The notes below the pieces were generated by a model. It had not been told where the DNA came from. It did not search any database and worked only from the letters and a program-made list of their open reading frames with translations. Of a stretch of DNA of 64,000 nt, positions 50,011 to 60,784 are shown piece after piece (position 1 is the stretch's first letter; each line of letters opens with the position of its first letter). Source of the stretch: Saprospiraceae bacterium (lineage in GTDB: Bacteria > Bacteroidota > Bacteroidia > Chitinophagales > Saprospiraceae); assembly GCA_016715245.1 (NCBI GenBank), contig JADKAS010000002.1, positions 364,579-428,578 on the forward strand, read 5' to 3'. The translations under genes and the position numbers were made by a program.

Positions 50011-50141
50011 CAATAAGGAAGGCAAGAATAAGATAAATTATAATTAACTAATATAGATAAGTGCCCGATATTTCTTTATTGGTTTTACCCCTGTTCTGAA
50101 GGGAGTCCAATAAAAAAATACCTATGAAGTAGAAAAGAAAA

Positions 50142-50345
<204 letters not shown>

Positions 50346-50385
50346 TTTTAAAATTATTATCTTGCACCGCCAAAATGATTTCTCT

Positions 50386-52340
50386 ATGTCGCCCTTGTGG
50401 ACCCCTTCTCCGGAAACTATACAAAACAGTCAGCTGACCGCCTTTACCCGGTGGCTTGAAATTAAAACAGAACTTATTTTTCCGGATTACCATTCTCTCT
50501 GGACATGGTCCGTCGAAAATACGGACGCTTTCTGGCAATATATCTTCGATTATTTTGACATTATTGACCATGTCGCGCATACAGCCATAACCAACGGCCA
50601 GCCTATGCCTTTTACCCGATGGTTTGAAGGTAGTAAAATCAATTACGCGGAACATATATTCAGAAAAAAAACAACAGAAAGACCGGCTATCATTCATTTT
50701 TCTGAAAGTGCACCCCAACCACAATCCATGTCGTGGGACGAACTTTCACAAAAAGTGGCTTCTTTTCAGCAATATCTCACATCCCTGGGTGTGAAAAAAG
50801 GGGACAGAGTCGCCGGTTTTCTGACCAATACACCTCATGCCACCATTGCCATGCTGGCGACTGTTTCTCTCGGGGCGATTTGGTCTTCCTGTTCTCCGGA
50901 CTTCGGTGTCTCCAGTGTCACTGACCGCTTTCAGCAAATTGCGCCCAAAGTTCTCATAGCCGTAGATGGTTATTATTACAATGGCAAAAAATTCAGTAAA
51001 ACCAACGAAGTAAAGGCCATTCAGCAGGAACTGCCTTCCCTGATTTCTACCGTCATCGTTGCTTATACAGGAGATTTTGAAAAATCTCTTCCTGAAAAAT
51101 CTGTATTCTGGGATGAGGTTCTCCTAAAACATGCTTCAGACCAACTTTCTTTTACACCGGTTGATTTTAATGACCCTATATGGATATTATACTCCTCAGG
51201 CACCACAGGAAAACCCAAAGCCATTACCCATTCCCACGGAGGAATGTTGCTCGAACACCTCAAATACCTCACCTTACACAATGATGTACATCCCGGAGAA
51301 AAATTTTTCTGGTTTTCCACCACAGGATGGATGATGTGGAATTTTGTGCATGCTTCATTGCTGGCAGGAGCCACTATTGTTCTTTACGAGGGCAGTCCCG
51401 CTTACCCAAGTATTTCTATGTTGTGGCAAAAAGCGGCTGAAATCGGTATTCACCACTTTGGTACCTCAGCTCCTTTTATTGTCGCCTGTATGAAAGCAGG
51501 ACTTGACATTAAAAATGATTTTGACCTTCCTGACCTCCGCTCCATTGGCAGTACTGGTTCGCCGTTGCCGCCGGAAGGATTTGACTACGTCTATGACAAA
51601 ATCAGTAAAAATGTATGGCTGACCTCGATGTCGGGAGGCACAGATGTATGTACAGCTTTTATCGGAGGAAATATCACCCTTCCCGTGTATGAAGGACAGA
51701 TACAGTCCAGAGGGCTGGGATGTGCATTACACGTATTTGACGAAAGCGGGCGAAACCTGGAACCCGGCAAAGTCGGCGAAATGGTCATTACCAGACCTAT
51801 GCCCTGCATGCCCGTCTTTTTCTGGAATGATCAGGATGCACAGAAATATACCGACAGTTATTTCACTATGTTTGAAGGTATATGGAGGCACGGCGACTGG
51901 ATAGAAATTACTCAGGAAAACGGAGTCATCATCCTCGGAAGGTCGGATGCCACCTTAAACAGACACGGTGTCAGGATCGGAACAGCGGAAATTTATGCCT
52001 CCATCAATAAAATCCCGGAAGTCAGGGATTCCCTGATTGTCAACCTCGAACTCGAAGGCGGAAGACACTACATGCCCTTGTTTGTGGTGATGGCAGAAGG
52101 TCTCGAATTGAACGATGAAATCAAAGCCAAAATCAACAATCAGTTAAAACAAGACTATTCACCAAGGCATTGTCCGGACGCTATTTTTCAAGTCGATGAT
52201 TTGCCATATACCATTTCAGGCAAAAACTCGAAACACCTGTTAAAAAAATACTGCTGGGAATGCCGGTCGACGTTGTCTCAAACAAAGATTCGGTGAAAAA
52301 TCCCGAAAGCCTTGAATATTTTAAAAAGTTTAAAATCTGA
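50386..52340 (+). CDS. Acetoacetyl-CoA synthetase, frameshift near the C-terminus
   Basis: An adenylate-forming ligase that activates acetoacetate (ketone-body or polyhydroxybutyrate metabolism). Motifs: IWILYSSGTTGKPKAITHSH (P-loop), FFWFSTTGWMMWNF, SMSGGTDVCTAFIGG, and GRSDATLNRHGVRIGTAEIY. The N-terminal domain (RWFEGSKINYAEHIFRKK) fits the acetoacetate-CoA ligase subfamily. I start at ATG 50386. The frame breaks in the A-run at 52222-52226. One more A gives SGKKLETPVKKILLGMPVDV and the normal C-terminus ending at 52340, 651 aa. The catalytic C-terminal Lys of GKKLE is then restored. folD follows 4 bp later. Confidence 0.9.
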
Positions 52341-52344
52341 AATA

Positions 52345-53215
52345 ATGGAACTCATAGATGGTAAAAAAGTAGCGGAAGAAATCAAAGGGCAGCTCAGAAA
52401 AGAAGTGGAAATGCTGGTGGCACAAAACCGGAAAGTTCCCCACCTCGCCGCCATTCTCGTCGGCGACAATCCAGCAAGTATGGCCTACGTCAACAACAAA
52501 GTAAAATCCTGTTACGATGCCGGATTTATGTCCACCCTGTACAAAAGAAGCGCGGATATATCCCAGGAAGAACTCCTCGCCCTTGTGGATCAGCTGAATA
52601 ATGATAAAGACATTGACGGTTTTATTGTACAACTTCCACTACCGAAACACATCGACGAACTGACCGTCACCATGGCCATAGACCCGTCCAAAGACGTGGA
52701 TGGATTTCATCCTGTCAATTTCGGTAAGATGGCCCAGGGACTGCCGTGTTTTCTTCCTGCCACACCGTATGGTATCACCCTGTTACTCCAGCACTACAAT
52801 ATCGAAACCAGCGGCAAAAAAGTGGTCGTTGTAGGGCGCAGCCATTGTAGGTACACCTATGAGTATTTTACTTTCCCGCAAAGGGGCTGACGCAACGGTG
52901 ACGCTTACCCACAGCAAAACCAAAAATATAGAAGAGACCATTGCACAGGCGGATATTATCATTGCCGCCATCGGTATTCCTTGTTTTATCAAAGAAAATA
53001 TGGTGAGCGAAGGAGCCGTCGTCATCGATGTCGGTATCAACCGCGTAGAGGACGACACGACTGTCAAAGGTTATAAGCTGGTGGGAGACGTCGACTTTGA
53101 CCACGTTGCCCCGAAATGCAGTTACATCACACCCGTGCCGGGTGGGGTAGGACCTATGACGGTGGTGAGTCTGATGAAAAATACGTTGCTGGCCTGTATT
53201 ATGAAGGGCGAGTAG
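52345..53215 (+). CDS. folD: Methylenetetrahydrofolate dehydrogenase/cyclohydrolase FolD, one frame break
   Basis: FolD interconverts methylene- and formyl-tetrahydrofolate in one-carbon metabolism. Motifs: MELIDGKKVAEEIKGQLRKE, a YVNNKVKSCYDAGF segment carrying the catalytic Lys, GFIVQLPLPKHID, KDVDGFHPVNFGKM, and the C-terminal TPVPGGVGPMTVVSLMKNTL. The frame breaks at about 52842-52847 in the NADP-binding GRS motif. Two more bases (for example GRSHIVGTPMS) restore a 290-aa protein. Because folD is normally essential, an assembly error is likelier than loss. Confidence 0.93.
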
Positions 53216-53419
53216 GAAGAGTTACATTAAGAATTTAAAAAAATATTTCAAAAAAGGTTTTGGTAATACTATTTTTTGACACAAGTAAATCATATAGGTT
53301 TAGTTCTTAAGTTACAGAATCTTTCCCGATGGGAAATGGTACTTCCATAGAATACAAAATAATATTATTAAATCGAAGTACCATTTTCTGATTTTTTGGA
53401 ATACGAAAAATATCTTTTA

Positions 53420-53757
53420 AGGCATTTTGTAAAATTACGAAGCCCAAAAATATTTCTGTGAAAGTACTTTTTATAAATTCAGAAGCCCAAAAAAATTCTG
53501 TGAAAGTATTTTGTAAAATTACGAAGGCCAAAAAATTTCTGTGAAACCATTTTGTAAAAAAAACAAAGCTCAAAAATTTTCTGTGAAGGCACTTTGTAAA
53601 AAAACAAAGGCTAAAAATTTTCTATGAGGGCATTTTGTAAAAAAAACGAAGGCCAAAAATTTTCTGTGAAGGCATTTTGTAAAAAATAAAGCCCTAAAAT
53701 TTTTCTGTGAAGGTATTTTGTAAAAAAAACAAAGCCTAAAAAATATTTTGTAACACT
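53420..53757. repeat. Eight-copy ~42-bp minisatellite
   Basis: Imperfect head-to-tail units of 41-43 bp share GGCATTTTGTAAAA, a purine-rich centre (CGAAGGCC or CAAAGCCT) and TTTCTGTGAA. They differ at many positions and have no spacer structure, so this is not a CRISPR array. A short minus-strand frame across it only reflects the repeat period. Confidence 0.8.
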
Positions 53758-53963
53758 ATTTCTGTTTTTGTCGCAGTGCAATTACTAATTATATAAAGCA
53801 TATAATATCATTGCGAAGACAATTTCAGGAATAATCATTAGGTTAATTTGTGTAGTTTATACTCACCCCTGCCTGCCTTGGGCGACAGTCAGGCAGGGAT
53901 GGGTATGAACACTTCATTGCGCAGGATTGAAAAAAACAAACTACGGCTTGCTGTCTATCAGGT

Positions 53964-54420
53964 GACCGGTAATACTTTATCGGGTTAGCCCCTTGCCCTG
54001 AAAGGGAGCCCGATAAAGTAATACCTGCATTGTTGAAAAACGTACAAAACCTAACCCTGGCGTCAGGGTATTTTTATTTTTTAATTTTCTTCTACCGTAA
54101 AAATTTTATCAATGACGATTCCCTTTAGGGTTAGGGTCAAACGTCAGAGATAAAATTTGATTTGACGAAAAAAGAAGTTGATTGACCGGTATTACTTTAT
54201 CGGGGTAGCCCCTTGCCCTGAAAGGGAGCCCGATAAAGTAATACCTGCATTGTTGAAAAACGTACAAAACCTAACCCTGGCGTCAGGTATTTTTATTTTT
54301 TAATTTTCTTCTACCGTAAAAATTTTATCAATGACGATTCCCTTTAGGGTCAAACGTCAGAGATAAAATTTGATTTGACGAAAAAAGAAGTTGATTGGCC
54401 GGTATTATTTTATCGGGTTA
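53964..54420. repeat. ~220-bp tandem duplication with strong hairpins
   Basis: Units begin at 53964 and 54184 (period 220; the second copy is shortened to 213 by a small deletion), and a third truncated start lies at 54397. Each contains the inverted repeat TTACTTTATCGGG/CCCGATAAAGTAA (53973-54020 and 54192-54241; the first copy is one base shorter). Between the first base pairs, copies share the motif CTAACCCTGGCGTCAGG. Confidence 0.8.
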
Positions 54421-54429
54421 GCCCCTGCC

Positions 54430-54890
54430 TGCCTAAAACGTCAGGCAGACCTAACCCCTCCGAAGGAGGGGGACTGAAAACTTCAAACTTTGTTTTATTA
54501 TATTATGCACCACATTATCGACCTACGCAATGTCCCGACTCCGGCGGAGATTTAGCGTGGCCGGAATTTCACACCCTGTATTTCACCTACAGTGAGATCC
54601 ACAGATATTATTATTGACCTTTTGCCCTTAATTAATTATCATTCGATTATTAATTGCTCAATTTTCCTGTATTATATATATATACCACCTTATCAATACA
54701 CTTTATGTCATCTGTTCAGCTGGTGGATGTATGATTTTTAGCCAAACCGGGATATAAACAGCACAATATTTTTGTAGAAAACACTCTTTTTCCCTCCGTC
54801 TCAGGTGATGATTTTAAAAAATCATATCGTCGAAAACTCAAAATCTGACAAAAAAAGGTCAAAAAGGGGCAAAAAAACATATTATGATTT
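54430..54890. other. Intergenic region without recognised gene
   Basis: It holds a CCTGCC/GGCAGG-type hairpin near its left end and is otherwise AT-rich. I see no supported frame. Confidence 0.45.
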
Positions 54891-54993
54891 TGCGGATGTC
54901 GCAACTTTTTGGCCCGAAAAATGCGGAATCCGCAACTTTTTTCTCATTTTAAGAAAACCTTAACTAAAAAATTGCGGAATCCGCAACTTTTTT
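54891..54993 (+). repeat. Three palindromic repeats followed by T-runs
   Basis: TGCGGATGTCGCAACTTTTT at 54891 and two exact copies of TGCGGAATCCGCAACTTTTT at 54922 and 54973. Each has a self-complementary core (TGCGGAATCCGCA) and a T-run, and they lie 170-275 bp upstream of the DUF6261-like gene. They could be operator sites for a dimeric regulator or weak terminators in series. Confidence 0.65.
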
Positions 54994-55028
54994 TTAAAAA
55001 TTTGTAAAATTTGACGAAAAAATGACTA

Positions 55029-55036
55029 TATTTTTG
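55029..55036 (+). promoter_or_regulatory. -7 element upstream of the DUF6261-like gene
   Basis: TATTTTTG, 129 bp before the ATG. TTTG words occur upstream at 15 and 24 bp, neither ideally spaced. Confidence 0.35.
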
Positions 55037-55165
55037 TACCGATAATTGATCAGAAACATACACAGTTTTTTTTCTTGTTTTCTAATATGAATGGATCCAG
55101 AGAGAGCAAAATAAAAAAGTGATTTTCCGGTCATACCATTTTTTAATATTTAAAAGACTTTTATT

Positions 55166-55948
55166 ATGAAAAGTAATCTTATTTCTACTTTACCACCCTT
55201 GCGCCACGGAGAATTTCTCCAATGCATGAAAAACGTCGTCACTATCTATGATAAAAATGACGTGAAGGCACTGGCTATTGAAAAGCCTTTTTTTGAATTG
55301 CAAAACCAGACGGCAGAAATGGAAAGAGTATTCCAGCGACCTGCTGCTCATGAGCTCACTCCGGTTCTGAATCTGCACGACGAACTGAGGACGGGTTCCA
55401 TGAAAAGTTGTTACAAAATGATTCAGTCCTATGTATTAAGGGACAATCCGTTACAGAAACCAGCTGAATTGCTGGAAGCTAATTACTCATTACACGGCGG
55501 TAAAATCGACAGACTGACCCAGCCGCAAAAAACGGCAAGTATTAATGCCATGATTACAGACTGGCAAGAAAATCCGTCATTGGCGGACGCTGTGGAAAAA
55601 TTGAAGTTACAGGATATCATTGCAGAACTTGTCGGACACAACAACCTGTTTGATGAAAAATACATTGAGCGGGTCCGGACCACACAGGAAACCGGACAGA
55701 TAAATCAAAAAAGGAAACTGATCCGCAATGCCTTCAACAATCTTATCACTGTCACTGAAGCCAGGCTTGTACTGGGTGAAAACGAAGCTGCGTATCAAAC
55801 CATTCTCCGCGATGTCAATGCACTTATCCTGCGGTTTAAGAGTATGGTCAGTCTGAGAGTGTCGGGAGGTAAAAAACCCAAGGCTCCTGAAAGCCCGAAC
55901 ACTCCGACCACTCCGGAAACACCGGAAGATATCTGGCCGTCGATATAG
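55166..55948 (+). CDS. DUF6261-like protein
   Basis: A 260-aa, mostly helical cytoplasmic protein without signal peptide. The N-terminal LPPLRHGEFLQCMKNVVTIY, a central alternating-helix body (ADAVEKLKLQDIIAELVGHN, RNAFNNLITVTEARLVLGEN) and the RFKSMVSLRVSGGKKPKAPE end match the DUF6261 proteins of Bacteroidota as I remember them. A Pro/Thr-rich tail (NTPTTPETPED) closes it. The function is unknown. It stands alone between palindromic repeats upstream and a strong terminator downstream. Confidence 0.65.
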   Translation: MKSNLISTLPPLRHGEFLQCMKNVVTIYDKNDVKALAIEKPFFELQNQTAEMERVFQRPAAHELTPVLNLHDELRTGSMKSCYKMIQSYVLRDNPLQKPAELLEANYSLHGGKIDRLTQPQKTASINAMITDWQENPSLADAVEKLKLQDIIAELVGHNNLFDEKYIERVRTTQETGQINQKRKLIRNAFNNLITVTEARLVLGENEAAYQTILRDVNALILRFKSMVSLRVSGGKKPKAPESPNTPTTPETPEDIWPSI

Positions 55949-55979
55949 GATATTGATTTTTCACTTGTTTTAATTCAGA

Positions 55980-56014
55980 GGCACGCCGTCGTATGACAGC
56001 GTGCCTTTTTTTTT
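55980..56014 (+). terminator. Terminator after the DUF6261-like gene
   Basis: GGCACGC pairs with GCGTGCC around a 12-nt loop and runs into nine T residues. Confidence 0.9.
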
Positions 56015-56379
56015 ATTTACAAACGTTTTGAAAAAGTATAATCCTGGAATATAATAAAGCATAAAATGAAGTAATATAGCTTTATAAATGCAGTGTTCAT
56101 TGCTATATGACCAATATCATTTCATAAAATTAACATTTTATTTACAATTATTCAAAAAAGTACTATATTTGCCATAATTGTGGTTGCATTCTGGTGGAAA
56201 ACACACTATAAAAAAGACAAAATGGCAAAAATATTTCTCGATCCATTTTTTATAAGATTATATCAAAGGACGGCGTTTGTGAATGAGTGCCATACCAATA
56301 AAAAGAAATTTAAATGCAGATATAAGTGCAGAAAAACTGCATTCAAATCTTTATTTTTGTAAAATGAATCTTTGGGGCT
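56015..56379 (+). promoter_or_regulatory. Leader region of the type III CRISPR-Cas operon with two candidate -7 elements
   Basis: TATATTTG at 56164-56171 and TATTTTTG at 56352-56359 (21 bp before cas6) both match the -7 consensus. A small hairpin TGCAG/CTGCA lies near 56329-56342. No CRISPR repeats are present. A 60-codon frame starting at 56180 lacks a credible start or homology and is not annotated. Confidence 0.4.
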
Positions 56380-57099
56380 ATGAGTAAAATTCGGTATTTA
56401 CATATTATTTTTTCTGAACCTATTCAGGCATATGATATTCCTAAGTTCAGGGCAGCTGTGATAGAAAAGACAAAAAGAGAGTCAACCCTTTTTCACAATC
56501 ACATAGATGATAACTCCTTTATTTACAGGTATCCTTTAATACAGTACAAAGTAACTGATAAAAAGGCAAGTATGGTGTGCCTAGCTGAAGCGACTGAAGA
56601 TATTCATTATTTACTCAAACAAAAGAAATTTGACTTCAGAATAGGAAAGGAAACACTTGATTACGAAATTGATGATGTCAGACTTAAATATGAAAGAATT
56701 CAGACCTGGGATGAGTCATTTACATACAATATACATAACTGGATGGCACTGAATCAGGATAATCACCGGGAATATCAAAATCTGAGGTCGCTGATTGAAA
56801 GGATGATGTTTTTGGAGCAATTGCTTGAAAAACATATCAGGATATTCATGGAGGCAATGGGAGCCGAGGAGCCGATACCACTGAAAGTCAAGTTGCAAGA
56901 AATCAAAGGTGATAAGCACATAGAATATAAAGGTGTATTTCACCTGACATTTTCACTCAATTTTACTTGTAATCTTTCAATTCCAAATTATGTTGGTCTT
57001 GGAAAAGGTGTGAGTGTGGGGTTTGGGATAGTGAAACAATTAGGGGAGAAAGTTGAACCATTAAAAAAACGTAGAAATATAGAAAATGACAAAGATTAA
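56380..57099 (+). CDS. cas6: CRISPR-associated endoribonuclease Cas6
   Basis: Cas6 cuts CRISPR precursor transcripts within the repeat. This 239-aa protein shows a ferredoxin-like N-terminus (RYLHIIFSEPIQAYDIPKFR) and the glycine-rich C-terminal RNA-binding loop (NYVGLGKGVSVGFGIVKQLG) typical of the Bacteroidota Cas6 variant. A catalytic His may be H39 or H41 in TLFHNHIDDN, but this is a guess. It heads the csm operon and its last 14 bases overlap the cas10 start. The frame is intact, unlike its neighbours. Confidence 0.85.
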   Translation: MSKIRYLHIIFSEPIQAYDIPKFRAAVIEKTKRESTLFHNHIDDNSFIYRYPLIQYKVTDKKASMVCLAEATEDIHYLLKQKKFDFRIGKETLDYEIDDVRLKYERIQTWDESFTYNIHNWMALNQDNHREYQNLRSLIERMMFLEQLLEKHIRIFMEAMGAEEPIPLKVKLQEIKGDKHIEYKGVFHLTFSLNFTCNLSIPNYVGLGKGVSVGFGIVKQLGEKVEPLKKRRNIENDKD

Positions 57100-59699
57100 A
57101 GAAAGACAAAAAGTAGTTTTGGCAGCCTTGCTTCATGATATTGGAAAGTTTTGAGAGAGAGGTGATAAAATTGGGATAATTCGGATATTATTAAAAAGTT
57201 TTCCTAATGGTGAATTTAATCACGCGGTTCCAGCGTATGATAATAATAATCCGATGTATGGTCATGCGCTATGGACTCAAGCATTTTTTGACAAATTTAA
57301 TATAGGGCATCATTTAGGATTGGATTATGAAGATGATGAAAATTTGGCAACTTTATCTGCCAGACATCATAAACCGAGCAATCATCTGGAAGGTATTATT
57401 TCACTTGCTGACAAATGGTCATCATCCATAGATCGGCCTGATGAAGGTGAAGAAGATGTCAATCGGATTATGATCAAGGTAAAGAAAATGGGGGACTGGA
57501 TTTTCAAAAAAGGTGCCATTAGAGTCCATCTTCGATGCTATCTCAGAAAATAAGAAAATATCTGAAAGGAATAATAAAATAGGATTATCAAAAAGTTAAA
57601 TATCCTAGATAATAAACCTTATTTTCTACCCTTAAAGTCGATAGAAAAAGAAAAGTTTATTTCTGAGTGATTATTCAACGTTATGGTCCTAATTTATCAA
57701 TGAAGTAGAAGATTTAAATGGAAGATGTTCAGAATTCGATCCTATTACGATTCGTTAAATGACATATTACGCAATTACTTATGGTGCATACCATCCGCGA
57801 CCAATGTCCATCCTTGCAACGTCAGTCTTTACGAACATTGTAAAACAACAGCTGGTATCGCTCTATGCTATCCATGATTATTTTGTAGCAAACAACAAGT
57901 AGAATGCAGAAATTGAAGACGAATGTTATGATGATGCTGTGCATAGATATCGCAGGTATTCAAAAGGTTATTTATGACATAGCTAATAAGAAGGCAGCTA
58001 AAAGTTTAAAAGGAAGATCATTCTTTTTGCAGCTATTAATGGACAATATTATCGATAGATTACTAGATCATAAGGATATAATGGCTTATCGTACCAATGT
58101 CATATATGCAAGTGGTGGCAAGGCTTATTTGATTCTACCCAATACTGATAAGACAAAAAAAGCACTAAAATCAATAGATCAAGAAACACAAGATTATTTG
58201 TGGAAAGAACACCAAGGAAAGTTATATGCAGTTTTTGGTTATATCACATTTACTTATGAAACTTTTAAAAACGATAAAAACAATTGGGATTACAAAATTA
58301 AGAGTAAAGATCTCAGTAAAGATGAATTAAATAAGATCAAAAAGATAATGTTACAAGCTTAGATCTGGGTGATATTTGGCGAATAGCATCTGAAAGGCTG
58401 CACAAGCTAAGAACAGAAAATTTGAAACAAAAATTTTAGATGAATTTGATTCCTTTTTTGGACCTAAACTTTTGATTTTAAGGAGGATAAATGTGATGTA
58501 TCAGGAGAAAGGAGCAAGCATTTGAAAGATTTGAATGATGGTCGAGATCCAGAAAATAAGGTAATGGTATTGAGCTCAATTTATGATCAGTCTAAACTTG
58601 GAGAAGACCTTAAAGATGCTAACTTCTTAGTTACATATAAAAATGGAAAAGAAGGGTTGCATAGCAATATCACGTTGCATGATACTAAATACAGTATTTA
58701 TGATCAAGAAAATTTGAAATATTTGGCAAAAGGAATCTTTATAGTAAAGCATCAGTAAGTTCATTGAACAGAACTGATTTTAATGAAAGACTCAATAATG
58801 TAGCAATTAGGACATTATTTTATGGAGGTAATAAACAGCCGCTGATGCCTAATGGTCGAGAAGTAAAACTTATGAAGATTTAGCTAAGTCAAATGATCAA
58901 CAGACCAAACTTGCTATCTTGCGTATGGATGTGGATAGTTTGGGGCCAAATATTTATCAATGGATTCGATGAGAAAGAATGGGCAAAAAATCTTTTGCTG
59001 CATATGCGACATTATCATTTATGTTAGAAGCATTTTTGTGGTCACATCAATTATATACATCAGAAAACTGACAAAGAATATAAGGATTTTGTACAGATAT
59101 TATATTCTGGAGGGGATGACTTATTCGCTGTTGGTAGATGGGATCAAATCATTGACTTTGCTGAAGATATCCGTAAAGAGTTCCGAAGATTTGTAGGGCG
59201 AGATGATATAACCATATCTGGTGGAATAGCAATAGTTGGGGCCAAATATCCTATCATGAAATCTGCTGAACTGTCCGGTGAAATGGAGAAACAAGCCAAA
59301 GCCTTTAATGACAATGACAAGAATGCCATTAATTTCTTCGGAGAACCCGTTAGTTGGGATTGGGAATTTGATTTTGTGAAGGATCTCAAGACAAAACTTA
59401 GCAATGAAAAAATTAATAGTGCCTTTTGCATAAGATGCAAGAGTTTAAGCTTAAAAGATAAATATAAAAATGGAAAATCTGAAACACCATCATATAAATG
59501 GAATGCTGCTTATTATACAAGTAAAAATATTAGAAACACTAAGGATTTAGGTGTAAGGTCAATAATTAAGGAAATACAAATTGGTGTTTTTGCTGGAATT
59601 GAAAATATAGATTCAGAACGATATTTAGATTTACTAGGAATAGCTTGTCGGTGGACAGAGTATCATAAAAAATCAGTAAAACAAAATAATAATAATTAA
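57086..59699 (+). pseudogene. cas10: cas10/csm1, type III-A large subunit, multiply interrupted
   Basis: Cas10 is the HD-nuclease and cyclic-oligoadenylate-producing subunit of the Csm complex. Visible blocks in order: the HD motif LLHDIGKF at codons 15-22; GHALWTQAFFDKFNIGHHLG; YLWCIPSATNVHPC and SLYEHCKTTAGIAL near 57.8 kb; CIDIAGIQKVIYDIANKKAA with KSLKGRSFFLQLL; a CDVSG piece of the zinc region near 58.5 kb; LAILRMDVDSLG near 58.9 kb; and the cyclase GGDD at 59109-59120. The frame is cut by a TGA at 57152-57154 and by at least eight shifts or stops between 57.5 and 59.1 kb. Either real decay or poor local sequence explains this. Confidence 0.85.
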
Positions 59700-59700
59700 T

Positions 59701-60119
59701 ATGAAATATCCAGAACAAAAATTAGATCCAAAATGGATCACAGGAGAGTCAAAGATTGACAATAGTAAATTAGTTAAATGGCTTGAATCTTTTGGTGATT
59801 TTTTAGCCAAATCAGGAGATACAGAAGCAAAACCTATAACAACAACTCAGATTAGAAAATTTTTTTGGTGAAGTCAAAAAAATTCAAGCTGATTTTGAAA
59901 ATAAAAGATCAAGTAATGGCACCTAAATTAGCATATGCGGTAGGTCGTGATGAGTACGATGGAAAATTAAGACGTAAAAAAACTAAAATTGAAGAGTTCC
60001 AAAAAGAAGTTGATAAAGCAATCAAAGTAGTAAGTGAGGATAAAAGTAATTATGATAGATTCGTATCAATTCTAGAAGGAATTGTAGCTTATCATAAATA
60101 TGCAGGAGGTAAAAATTAA
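59701..60119 (+). pseudogene. csm2: csm2, type III-A small subunit, frameshifted
   Basis: Csm2 is the helical small subunit lining the Csm complex. The start MKYPEQKLDPKWITGESKID leads to a TTTQIRKFF block. Removing one T from the seven-T run near 59860 gives RKFFGEVKKIQADFENKR, a recognisable Csm2 core. A second shift near 59915 leads into APKLAYAVGRDEYDGKLRRK and the C-terminal FVSILEGIVAYHKYAGGKN, also diagnostic. Expected length is about 140 aa. It starts 1 bp after cas10. Confidence 0.82.
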
Positions 60120-60140
60120 ACATTTATAAAATTTATACAT

Positions 60141-60784
60141 ATGAAACTTTTAAGTAAAAAGAAAATCAAAGGTACAATTGAGTTGTTATCTGGCTTACAT
60201 ATAGGTGATTCTAAAGAAAGTGCAGATATTGGGGGCTTAGATTCTCCGGTTGTAAGGCGAAAAGATAACAATCAACCATATATACCTGGTTCATCATTAA
60301 AAGGTAAAATGAGATGCCTTCTAGAGCAGATGGAAGGAGCAAGTGAAGTAGGTAAAGGAGGACTTAATTAATAAACTTTTTTGGAATCACTGAATTAAAA
60401 AAAGGGGGAGACACTATTAGGAAAACCAAATCTAGATTGATATTTAGAGATTGTTATATGACCAATAAAACTATTGAAATGCTTAATCAATCTAATGTTG
60501 ATACTGATATGCCTTATACTGAGATTAAGTTTGAGAATACAATTGATCGGGTAAAAGGTGCAGCGAAGCAGGGAGGATTAAGGAATGTTGAAAGAGTACC
60601 AGCAGGTTCTATATTTAATTTTGAGTTGATGTTAAATGTTTACGAAGGAGATGGTGAACAACTCCTGAATTTATTGGAAAAAGGTATTGCACTATTGAAC
60701 GCTGATTATATAGGTGGCAGTGGGACTAGAGGATATGGTAACATAAAAATTGAAGTATCAACGCCTGAAGATATTAAAATATGA
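60141..60784 (+). pseudogene. csm3: csm3, backbone RNase subunit of the Csm complex, frameshifted
   Basis: Csm3 is the repeated backbone RAMP that cuts target RNA every six nucleotides. GLHIGDSKESADIGGLDSPV aligns with the family, and its Asp34 (GGLD) corresponds to the catalytic Asp33 of Streptococcus thermophilus Csm3. PYIPGSSLKGKMRCLLEQ follows. The frame breaks near 60370, where one T fewer gives NKLFGITELKK. It resumes as SRLIFRDCYMTNKT through IDRVKGAAKQGGLRNVERVP and the GGSGTRGYGNI glycine loop. The stop overlaps the csm4 start (ATGA). Confidence 0.88.

Noticed and set aside
53420..53757. Possible CRISPR array
   Set aside because: Units are contiguous, 41-43 bp, variable throughout, with no constant repeat alternating with unique spacers. 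It is a minisatellite.
56180..56362. 60-codon frame upstream of cas6
   Set aside because: It starts about 9 nt after a possible promoter with a non-ATG start and has low-complexity basic sequence and no match. Treated as leader.
57152..57154. TGA read as tryptophan (alternative code)
   Set aside because: TGA terminates the repaired acetoacetyl-CoA synthetase and other genes at the expected length, so the standard code holds.
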